From Gammaproteobacteria bacterium (lineage in GTDB: Bacteria; Pseudomonadota; Gammaproteobacteria; Xanthomonadales; Xanthomonadaceae): a DNA stretch of 5,415 nucleotides. Made by a program: the position numbers and the translations under genes. Positions 1 through 5,415 of this stretch are shown here, piece after piece; position 1 is the stretch's first letter, and each line of letters begins with the position of its first letter. The notes under the pieces are model-generated. The model saw nothing but the letters and a program-made list of their open reading frames with translations, ran no database searches and was not told the DNA's origin. The DNA lies in assembly GCA_026398715.1 (NCBI GenBank), contig JAPLSI010000086.1, forward strand, positions 1 through 5,415, read 5' to 3'.

Positions 1-1
1 G

Positions 2-1657
2 AACGGCCAGAAGATGCACGGCAACGGCAGCCTGCTGACGGGCGTGCTCAAGCAGCGCCTGGGTTTCGACGGTTTCGTCGTCGGCGACTGGAACGGCCAC
101 GGCGAAGTGCCCGGCTGCAGCAACGACAGCTGCCCGACCGCCATCAACGCCGGCCTCGACATGTTCATGGCGCCCGACACCTGGCGCGCCGTCTACACCA
201 ACACGGTCGCGCAGGTTCGCTCCGGAGAAATCCCGATGGCACGGCTTGATGATGCAGTAACCCGGATCCTGCGCGTGAAATTCCGCCTGGGCCTGTTCGA
301 CGCCGGGCTGCCGTCGCAGCGCGCACTGGGCGGCAAGTTCGACCAACTGGCCAGCGCCGCGCATCGCAAGCTCGCGCGTGCCGCCGTCAGGCAGTCGCTG
401 GTGCTGCTGAAGAATGATGCGGGCGTGCTTCCGTTGAACCCGAAGTCGCGCGTGCTGGTGGCAGGCGACGGCGCAGACGATGTCGGCAAGCAATCCGGCG
501 GCTGGACGCTCAGCTGGCAAGGCACCGGCAACAAGCCCACTGATTTCCCGAACGCGCAGTCCATCTGGGCCGGCATCCGGGAAGCAACCGAGGCCGCGGG
601 CGGAAACGCCGTGCTGTCGGCGGATGGAACGTTCACTGCGCGACCCGATGTCGCCATCGTCGTGTTCGGTGAAAACCCGTACGCGGAATTCCTCGGCGAC
701 ATCGCCAACCTCGCCTACCAGCCAGGCGCAAGTCGCGACCTCGACCTGATCCGCAAGCTCAAGGCCGCAGGCATTCCCGTGGTCGCCGTGTTCCTGTCCG
801 GTCGTCCGCTGTGGGTCAACCGCGAGATCAACGCCAGCGATGCGTTCGTCGCTGCCTGGCTGCCAGGGTCCGAAGGCGGCGGCGTGGCCGACGTGCTGTT
901 CCAATCCGCGTCGGGACAAGCCTCGCACGACTTCTCCGGCACCTTGCCGTTCTCGTGGCCGCGCACTGCGGCGCAAAGCCCGTTGAATATCGGCCAGCAG
1001 GATTACGATCCGCAATTCCCCCTGGGCTACGGCTTGAGCTACGCGAAGCCGGGCAAGGTGGGCGCATTGCCGGAAGAGTCAGGACTGAAGGACGGCGGCG
1101 GCAAGCCCGGCGTGTATTTCGCCGATGGCGCGCTGTCGCCGGGCTGGTCCATGCAACTTGCCGAAGGCGATTCGGCCGGCGTTGCCGTGGCCTCGTTGCC
1201 CGCCAGCAGTGCCAGCGGCGCGCTTGCCGTCAGCGCTGCCGACCATCTCAAGCAGGAAGACGCACGCCGCCTGCGCTGGACGGGCGCGACCAACGCGGCT
1301 GTGCTCCTTCACACCGAAACACCGCTGGACCTCAGCCGCGAGGCCAATGCCGGCGCGCAACTGGTGCTGACGCTGCGCATCGACGCGAAGTCCGCGGGCG
1401 ATGTGAAGGCGGGCCTGCGATCGGGCGCCGGGCGCAAGGCCAGCGTCTCGCTGGCCAAGCTGATCAGCGACCTGCCGGCCGGCACGACGTGGACGCGCAT
1501 CGGGGTGCCGCTGTCGTGTTTCCAGCGCGCGGGCGCCGACCTCACGCAAATTTCCGACGTACTCGAGCTGTCGTCTTCACATGCGACGGGCGTCTCGTTT
1601 TCACGCGTGGCGCTCGGCAACGAAGCCGATCACTCGGTCAGCTGCAACACACCCTAG
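2..1657 (+). CDS. Glycoside hydrolase family 3 exo-beta-glucosidase, ExoP-like (5' partial)
   Basis: The C-terminal 551 residues of a GH3 enzyme; the gene is open through the left edge with its first whole codon at base 2. GH3 enzymes remove glucose from non-reducing ends of beta-glucans by a retaining mechanism. Seen here: the end of the TIM barrel with GFVVGDWNGHG, whose Asp (residue 29, codon 86-88) is the expected nucleophile, followed by Trp30. GH3_C runs from SLVLLKND (about residue 132) to GYGLSY (about 347). It contains GGWTLSW and GENPYAEFLGD, whose second Glu (residue 229, codon 686-688) aligns by memory with the acid/base Glu491 of barley exoglucanase ExoI. Trp172 fits the second Trp of the sugar clamp. 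Residues 348-551 form an extra domain resembling the ExoP C-terminal galactose-binding-like fold, found in bacterial cellodextrin/glucan glucosidases. Signal peptide and true start are off-window. Two TAG stops stand in tandem (1655-1660). The family is secure; the exact glucan linkage cannot be read from sequence. Confidence 0.95.
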   Translation, partial: NGQKMHGNGSLLTGVLKQRLGFDGFVVGDWNGHGEVPGCSNDSCPTAINAGLDMFMAPDTWRAVYTNTVAQVRSGEIPMARLDDAVTRILRVKFRLGLFDAGLPSQRALGGKFDQLASAAHRKLARAAVRQSLVLLKNDAGVLPLNPKSRVLVAGDGADDVGKQSGGWTLSWQGTGNKPTDFPNAQSIWAGIREATEAAGGNAVLSADGTFTARPDVAIVVFGENPYAEFLGDIANLAYQPGASRDLDLIRKLKAAGIPVVAVFLSGRPLWVNREINASDAFVAAWLPGSEGGGVADVLFQSASGQASHDFSGTLPFSWPRTAAQSPLNIGQQDYDPQFPLGYGLSYAKPGKVGALPEESGLKDGGGKPGVYFADGALSPGWSMQLAEGDSAGVAVASLPASSASGALAVSAADHLKQEDARRLRWTGATNAAVLLHTETPLDLSREANAGAQLVLTLRIDAKSAGDVKAGLRSGAGRKASVSLAKLISDLPAGTTWTRIGVPLSCFQRAGADLTQISDVLELSSSHATGVSFSRVALGNEADHSVSCNTP

Positions 1658-1719
1658 TAGTACGCGGCACCGCAGCACGATCCATGAAAACGATTTCCTG
1701 GCGATTGTCCGACCGTATG

Positions 1720-1748
1720 TTGACAACGCTGTCATTTAGGTGCGCAAT
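1720..1748 (+). promoter_or_regulatory. Candidate sigma70 promoter for the TonB-dependent receptor gene
   Basis: A perfect TTGACA -35 hexamer lies at 1720-1725. After a 17-base spacer, CGCAAT (1743-1748) matches 3 of 6 positions of a -10 box. A start near 1755 would leave a leader of about 75 bases before the ATG at 1831. The -35 overlaps the palindrome at 1721-1734, which suits repression by a bound regulator. The -10 is weak, so the exact start site is uncertain. Confidence 0.45.
1721..1734. promoter_or_regulatory. LacI-family-type operator palindrome
   Basis: TGACAACGCTGTCA is an inverted repeat with 6 of 7 base pairs matching around a central CG, the usual geometry of LacI/PurR-family operators. 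It resembles the TGACARCGYTGTCA core I recall for a LacI-type regulator (NagQ) that controls TonB-dependent receptor genes in Xanthomonas; that assignment is from memory. It lies 97 bases upstream of the receptor start and over its likely -35, so it probably mediates substrate-responsive repression. No regulator gene is present in the window. Confidence 0.6.
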
Positions 1749-1778
1749 GCCCACCGAAGCGTAATGGGGTTATTGCGC
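1742..1778 (+). other. Possible stem-loop in the receptor leader/promoter region
   Basis: GCGCAAT (1742-1748) is perfectly complementary to ATTGCGC (1772-1778). Inside it, CCCA (1750-1753) can pair with TGGG (1765-1768) around an 11-base loop. There is no U-tract, so it is not a typical terminator for the preceding GH3 gene. It could be a second regulator site with widely spaced half-sites or a leader structure, or it could be chance. Confidence 0.25.
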
Positions 1779-1816
1779 GTTCGCATTTGATCCACAACGA
1801 CATTGATGCAAGTCCT

Positions 1817-1827
1817 GGGAGGGAGAG
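1817..1827 (+). promoter_or_regulatory. Ribosome binding site of the TonB-dependent receptor
   Basis: An uninterrupted purine run, GGGAGGGAGAG, ends 3 bases before ATG 1831 and contains GGAG about 9 bases upstream of it. This fixes the receptor start, which also opens directly into a typical signal peptide. Confidence 0.75.
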
Positions 1828-1830
1828 TCC

Positions 1831-4611
1831 ATGAACCATTCGAACAAATTTCCAAAGCAGCGAATCCTGACCGCTGCCTTGTTGCTGGCACTCGCGCAGC
1901 CGACGTTTGCCCAGGATGCGGCGCCGAAGCCGGAAGATGCACCCACCACCGATGCGGAAAAGAAAGCCGCTGCCGACAAGAAGGCTGCCGAAGACAAAGC
2001 AGCGGCCGGCCAACTCGACACCGTGGTGGTCAAGGGCATTCGCTACTCCATCGAGACCTCGGTCGCGACCAAGCGCAATTCCAACTCGATCGTCGAAGCC
2101 GTTTCGGCCGAAGACATCGGCAAGCTGCCTGACGCGAGCGTCGCCGAATCACTCGCGCGCCTGCCCGGCCTGACCGGCCAGCGCGGCACCGACGGTCGCG
2201 TCAATGTCATCTCCATTCGCGGCCTGTCGCCGGCTTTCTCGGGCGCGCTGTTGAATGGCCGCGAGATCGTCAGCTCCAACGACGGCCGCGCCGTGGAATA
2301 CGACCAGTTCCCGTCCGAGCTGATCGGTTCGGCAACGGTTTACAAGACGCCCAACGCCACGCTGCTCGGCCAGGGCCTGTCGGGCACGGTGGACCTGATG
2401 GCGCGCAAGCCGCTGGATACGCGCGGCCGCCAGGTCGCCCTTAACCTGCGTGTCGAGGACAACTCCAATGGCACCCAGGTGCCGGGCGTGGCCAGCCCCT
2501 TGGGCAAGCGCTTCAGCGCGTCCTACGTGAACCAGTTCGCCGACAACACCATCGGCCTGGCGATCGGCTTTGCGCACCTGGAATCCACTTCGCAGCTCAA
2601 GCTCACCGAGCTCGACCAGTACGGCGACTACTCGGTTTACGGGCTGTCGGATGCGCTCGCTGGTATCCCGCCCTCGCTTTACAATTCCGATCCACCGCAA
2701 ACCTGCTGCGGCCACCCGAACAGCAGCGCCATGCTTCCGATGTTCTGGACCGGTTCGCAGTCCACCAAGAAGAATGTCCGCGACGGCCTGATGGCGGTCG
2801 TGGAATTCCAGCCGAACGAAGACGTGCACCACGAACTGGACCTGTACTACTCCAAGTTCGACACGCATGAAGTCGGCGGCAAGCTCACCTCCAACATGTT
2901 CGCCAGCTGGGGCCAGTTCTTCGGCCTGGGCGTGCTCAACACCTTGTCCGACATCGACACCACGCAGGTCGGCCAGAACACCTACGCCACCAGCGGCACC
3001 GCCAGCGCCCTGCCGACCACCACCACCAACTCCGACACGCGCCGCAAGGACACGATCTGGGCCGTGGGCTGGAACTCGACCTGGAAGATGGGCGAGGAAT
3101 GGACCGGCATCGTCGACGCCAGCATGTCGCGCGACGTGCGTGACGAAAAATACCAGGAGGTCTATGCCGGCCCCTGGAACAACACCGCCAATACCTGGGC
3201 CTACGGCCCGTACAGCTGGAACATCCCGGTGGACGGCGGCGACCAGACCCTGACACCGCTCACGCCCGGCTTCCTGTCCAATCCGGCCAACATCCATTTC
3301 GGCGACGTCGTGGGCTTCGACTACGTGCCCGGCGAACCGCGCTGGACCGGCGTCATCCGCGACCCGCACGTCGAGGACGAGATCAAGACCCTGCGCCTGT
3401 CGGCCAATCGCGGTTTTGACGGTTTCATCAGCAAGTTCACCGGTGGCATCAATTACACGCAACGCGACAAGAGCGTGGAAAAGAATGAAACCCGCCTGCT
3501 GATCCCGCTCAACTCCGACCTCAGCCTGAATCGCAACATCCCGGCCGGCGCCGTGCTGACGCCGTTCGACATGTCGTGGATGGGCGTGGACAGCTTCATC
3601 CGCCTGGACGTGCCGTACCTGGTGCAGTCGGGCGCGCTGACCCTCAAGCCGGCCGAGCTCGGCCTGAAGGCCAACGACTCCTTCATCAACGAAAAAATCC
3701 TGACCGCGTTCGCGATGGTGGACTTCGATACGCAGATGGGCGAGGTGCCGATCCGCGGCAACTTCGGCGTGCAAGTCGTGCACAGCGACCAGCATGCCGA
3801 GGGCTGGGAATATCGCGGCGACAACAACAACGTCGACTTCGACCTGCTGTACCGCAGGGAAGGCGGCGCCAAGTACACCGACGTATTGCCGAGCCTGAAC
3901 GTGGTGGCCGAGCTGCAGCCCGACTTCATCGCGCGACTGGGCGTGGGCGTGGCCACGGCGCGTCCGCAGATCAACGACATTCGCGCGGGCACCAGCACGC
4001 CCACCGTCAACATCACCCCGGGGCCGGAAATGGGCCGCTGGTCCACCGCCTACGCCGGCAATCCGGAACTGCGGCCGTGGAAGGCCGTCGCTTTTGACTT
4101 GTCGGTCGAGAAGTACTTCGGTACGCGCAGCTACGTCTCGGTGGCCGCGTTCCGCAAGAACCTGATCAGCTACATCACCTACGGCATCAGCGCGGTGGAC
4201 AACTCCGACATCCCGCTGCCGAACGTGCCGCTGCCGCCGAACTTCGTTGCCGACCAATTCGGCCCGGTGTTCCAGCCGCTCAACGGCAACGGTGGCCAAC
4301 TCGAGGGCTTCGAGGTCGCTGCATCGCTTGACGGTGGCTTGTTCGTGGATGCGCTGGAAGGCTTCGGCATGGTGGTCAGTGCCTCCAAGCTCAACAGCAC
4401 CATCCGCGACCAGAAGGTCGACCATAACTCGAACCAGGTCATCTCTACTTCGAGCGCAACGGCTTCTCGGCACGGCTCAGCCAGCGTTATCGCTCGGCCT
4501 TCACCGCGACCACGCGCGACATCTTCTTCCGCCCCACGACGCGCCAGCAGGGCGCCGACAAGGTGGTCGATTTCCAGATGGAGTACGCGTTCAACGATGC
4601 CAGCCAGCTGA
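1831..4611 (+). CDS. TonB-dependent outer-membrane receptor (Xanthomonas/Caulobacter type), frameshifted near its 3' end
   Basis: Outer-membrane transporter that uses TonB energy to import a ligand, probably an oligosaccharide given the adjacent GH3 gene. Residues 1-27 are a signal peptide (basic start, Leu/Ala core, cleavage after PTFA). Residues 28-61 are a Lys/Ala/Glu-rich linker, then LDTVVVKG (62-69) as the TonB box. The plug (about 75-190) includes LPDASVAESLARLPG and VISIRGLSP. The barrel follows, with family landmarks such as GNPELRPW and LEGFEVAASL. The only cysteines are an adjacent pair, CC at 292-293. Reading is genuine to about residue 870 (base 4440). The last 56 residues, Ser/Arg/Pro-rich, are out-of-frame translation, while the true C-terminal barrel is encoded in another frame to 4775. 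An intact product would be about 981 residues; as written the receptor lacks its last strands and terminal Phe and is probably non-functional, unless the shift is a sequencing error. Family is certain, ligand inferred. Confidence 0.93.
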   Translation: MNHSNKFPKQRILTAALLLALAQPTFAQDAAPKPEDAPTTDAEKKAAADKKAAEDKAAAGQLDTVVVKGIRYSIETSVATKRNSNSIVEAVSAEDIGKLPDASVAESLARLPGLTGQRGTDGRVNVISIRGLSPAFSGALLNGREIVSSNDGRAVEYDQFPSELIGSATVYKTPNATLLGQGLSGTVDLMARKPLDTRGRQVALNLRVEDNSNGTQVPGVASPLGKRFSASYVNQFADNTIGLAIGFAHLESTSQLKLTELDQYGDYSVYGLSDALAGIPPSLYNSDPPQTCCGHPNSSAMLPMFWTGSQSTKKNVRDGLMAVVEFQPNEDVHHELDLYYSKFDTHEVGGKLTSNMFASWGQFFGLGVLNTLSDIDTTQVGQNTYATSGTASALPTTTTNSDTRRKDTIWAVGWNSTWKMGEEWTGIVDASMSRDVRDEKYQEVYAGPWNNTANTWAYGPYSWNIPVDGGDQTLTPLTPGFLSNPANIHFGDVVGFDYVPGEPRWTGVIRDPHVEDEIKTLRLSANRGFDGFISKFTGGINYTQRDKSVEKNETRLLIPLNSDLSLNRNIPAGAVLTPFDMSWMGVDSFIRLDVPYLVQSGALTLKPAELGLKANDSFINEKILTAFAMVDFDTQMGEVPIRGNFGVQVVHSDQHAEGWEYRGDNNNVDFDLLYRREGGAKYTDVLPSLNVVAELQPDFIARLGVGVATARPQINDIRAGTSTPTVNITPGPEMGRWSTAYAGNPELRPWKAVAFDLSVEKYFGTRSYVSVAAFRKNLISYITYGISAVDNSDIPLPNVPLPPNFVADQFGPVFQPLNGNGGQLEGFEVAASLDGGLFVDALEGFGMVVSASKLNSTIRDQKVDHNSNQVISTSSATASRHGSASVIARPSPRPRATSSSAPRRASRAPTRWSISRWSTRSTMPAS

Positions 4612-4775
4612 AGGGCCTGTCCTTGCTGTTGCAGGTCAACAACCTGACCGACACCTATGCCCGCAACTACAAGACGCCCGGCAACGTGGACGTTCCGGAC
4701 CCCACCCAGCTGATTCCGAACTACACCTACCAGTTCGGTCGCCAGGTGCTGTTGGGCGCCAACTACAAGTTCTGA
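4428..4775 (+). pseudogene. Displaced C-terminal barrel segment of the TonB-dependent receptor
   Basis: This frame is open from just after a TAA at 4425-4427 to the TGA at 4773-4775 (115 residues) and carries the missing end of the receptor. LYFERNGFSARLSQRYRSAF (from 4443) is a strand-loop-strand signature of this receptor family. It is followed by VVDFQMEYAF, LLLQVNNLTD and the final strand FGRQVLLGANYKF, ending in Phe as needed for outer-membrane assembly. It has no credible start of its own: a GTG at 4563 and an ATG at 4578 lack ribosome binding sites and would begin mid-barrel. It is therefore the 3' part of the upstream gene after a frame change equal to loss of one base (or 3n+1 bases). 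The well-kept reading frame suggests a very recent mutation or an assembly error. Confidence 0.88.
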
Positions 4776-4785
4776 TGCCCGCAAG

Positions 4786-4805
4786 CGGTTGACCTGACGC
4801 AACCG
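4786..4805 (+). other. Small hairpin between receptor stop and terminator
   Basis: CGGTTG (4786-4791) pairs perfectly with CAACCG (4800-4805) around an 8-base loop, 10 bases after the receptor stop and 4 bases before the main terminator stem. It may assist termination or protect the 3' end of the transcript. At 6 bp it could also be chance. Confidence 0.35.
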
Positions 4806-4809
4806 AAGT

Positions 4810-4845
4810 GATGCCCCCGCTGCAAGGCGGGGGCATCTTCCGTTT
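4810..4845 (+). terminator. Intrinsic terminator after the TonB-dependent receptor
   Basis: An 11-bp perfect stem, GATGCCCCCGC (4810-4820) with GCGGGGGCATC (4827-4837), closes a 6-base loop and is followed by TTCCGTTT (4838-4845). The stem is very GC-rich and placed 34 bases after the true receptor stop (4775), which independently supports 4775 rather than 4611 as the original gene end. The T-tract is imperfect, so some read-through into the halogenase gene is possible. Confidence 0.85.
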
Positions 4846-4860
4846 AGCCCCCGCCCCTGA

Positions 4861-4866
4861 GATAGT
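4861..4866 (+). promoter_or_regulatory. Possible -10 element for the halogenase gene
   Basis: GATAGT matches 4 of 6 positions of the -10 consensus and lies 9 bases before the ATG at 4876. Initiation from it would give an essentially leaderless message, which fits the lack of a good Shine-Dalgarno sequence. No convincing -35 is visible; the best-spaced bases fall in the terminator tail. Tentative. Confidence 0.2.
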
Positions 4867-4875
4867 TTCGACACC

Positions 4876-5415
4876 ATGACGCTCGAACCCGTACGCAATA
4901 TCGTGATCGTCGGCGGCGGCACCGCCGGCTGGATGACCGCTGCCGCCCTGGCCAAGGTGCTGGAAGGCCAATGCAACATCCGCCTGGTCGAGTCCGACGA
5001 GATCGGCATCATCGGCGTGGGCGAAGCCACCATCCCGCACATCGGTGAATTCAACCGCGCGCTGGAAATCGACGAAGACGAATTCATGCGCGCCACCCAG
5101 GGCACCTTCAAACTCGGCATCGAGTTCGTCAACTGGGGCGCGATCGGCGATCGCTACATGCATGGCTTCGGCTTCGTCGGCCAGGCCACGCAGGCGCTGC
5201 CCTTCCACCATTTCTGGTTGCGCCTGGCCAAGCTGGGCAAGGCCGCGCCGCTGGAAGCGTATTCCATCAATACCGTCGCCGCCTACCAGGCCAAGTTCAT
5301 GCGCGCGCGCACCGACATGGTCGGATCGCCGGTGGCCGACATTGCCCACGCCTACCACTTCGATGCCGGCCTGTACGCGCGCTACCTGCGCGGCTACGCC
5401 GAAAAGCGCGGCGTG
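4876..5415 (+). CDS. Flavin-dependent tryptophan halogenase family protein (3' partial)
   Basis: The first 180 residues of an FAD-dependent halogenase (PrnA/RebH family); the gene runs off the right edge. The family uses FADH2, oxygen and halide to make hypohalous acid, which a conserved Lys directs onto an aromatic substrate. Seen: the dinucleotide-binding motif GGGTAGWM (13-20), VGEATIP (48-54), and FKLGIEFVNW with Lys at residue 79, matching the catalytic Lys79 of PrnA and RebH. The GWxWxIP signature would lie beyond the window, so activity cannot be fully judged. ATG 4876 is the first start after an in-frame TGA at 4858 and lies 12 residues before the FAD motif. No good Shine-Dalgarno is visible. 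Homologues beside TonB-dependent receptors occur in Xanthomonas and related bacteria; some have been reported to brominate indole-type substrates, but the native substrate is unclear. Free tryptophan should not be assumed. Confidence 0.93.
   Translation, partial: MTLEPVRNIVIVGGGTAGWMTAAALAKVLEGQCNIRLVESDEIGIIGVGEATIPHIGEFNRALEIDEDEFMRATQGTFKLGIEFVNWGAIGDRYMHGFGFVGQATQALPFHHFWLRLAKLGKAAPLEAYSINTVAAYQAKFMRARTDMVGSPVADIAHAYHFDAGLYARYLRGYAEKRGV

Noticed and set aside
83..91. Gly in place of the usual Ser before the GH3 nucleophile (GDW instead of SDW)
   Set aside because: GDW followed by NGHG is, as I recall, normal for the bacterial ExoP-like subgroup, so it is not an active-site defect.
1661..1675. 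Possible terminator for the GH3 gene (GCGGCACCGC)
   Set aside because: The complementary arms leave only a two-base loop and no T-tract follows, so a terminator cannot be supported here.
811..1764. Open frame of 317 codons on the + strand overlapping the GH3 gene
   Set aside because: Its product is extremely Arg-rich and low in hydrophobic residues, typical of an out-of-frame reading of high-GC DNA, and it overlaps the GH3 C-terminal domain.
4425..4445. Programmed ribosomal frameshift to join the two receptor frames
   Set aside because: No slippery heptamer, homopolymer run or downstream stimulatory structure is evident, and this receptor family is not known to use frameshifting.
2149..4473. 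Long open frame of 774 codons on the minus strand, antisense to the receptor
   Set aside because: It mirrors the receptor's GC-biased codons and yields a His/Arg/Val/Ala-rich protein with no recognisable motif or signal. The + strand frame carries clear family motifs through the same bases.
4563..4775. A separate small gene starting at GTG 4563
   Set aside because: Its sequence is the C-terminal barrel of the TonB receptor, homology continues upstream of the GTG, and no ribosome binding site precedes it.
4636..5358. Minus-strand open frame of 240 codons across the terminator and halogenase
   Set aside because: It crosses the terminator hairpin and is antisense to a clearly recognisable halogenase. 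Its composition is that of a shadow frame.

Overview
The window looks like a carbohydrate-uptake locus from a high-GC gammaproteobacterium, most likely of the Lysobacterales/Xanthomonadaceae (Xanthomonas, Lysobacter, Luteimonas or Pseudoxanthomonas type). The reasons are the strong GC bias at third codon positions, an ExoP-like GH3 glucosidase with an extra C-terminal domain, a long TonB-dependent receptor of the 'Xanthomonas/Caulobacter' subfamily, and a flavin-dependent 'tryptophan halogenase' directly behind the receptor. This is inferred from recognised protein families, not from a database search.

Layout, all on the + strand: (1) bases 2-1657 are the C-terminal 551 residues of a GH3 exo-beta-glucosidase, whose N-terminus lies off the left edge. 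(2) Bases 1658-1830 are a 173-base intergenic region. It holds a perfect TTGACA -35-like hexamer overlapping a 14-bp LacI-type palindrome, a possible stem-loop, and a strong purine-rich ribosome binding site. (3) From 1831 comes a TonB-dependent outer-membrane receptor with signal peptide, Lys/Ala-rich periplasmic linker, TonB box, plug and most of the barrel. Its reading frame breaks at about 4425-4443. The annotated frame ends at 4611 after 56 non-homologous residues, while the genuine C-terminal barrel, ending in the expected Phe, continues in another frame to 4775. (4) Bases 4776-4875 carry two consecutive hairpins, the second a very strong intrinsic terminator. (5) From 4876 to the right edge are the first 180 residues of a flavin-dependent halogenase.

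A reasonable working model is that the receptor imports a beta-glucan-derived or related oligosaccharide across the outer membrane and that the GH3 enzyme releases glucose from it. A LacI-family repressor probably controls the receptor through the palindrome. The halogenase recurs beside receptors of this type in Xanthomonadaceae and related bacteria, but its job in such loci is not settled. The two observations most worth checking are the receptor frameshift (real mutation or assembly error) and the separation of the halogenase from the receptor by a strong terminator with almost no leader of its own.
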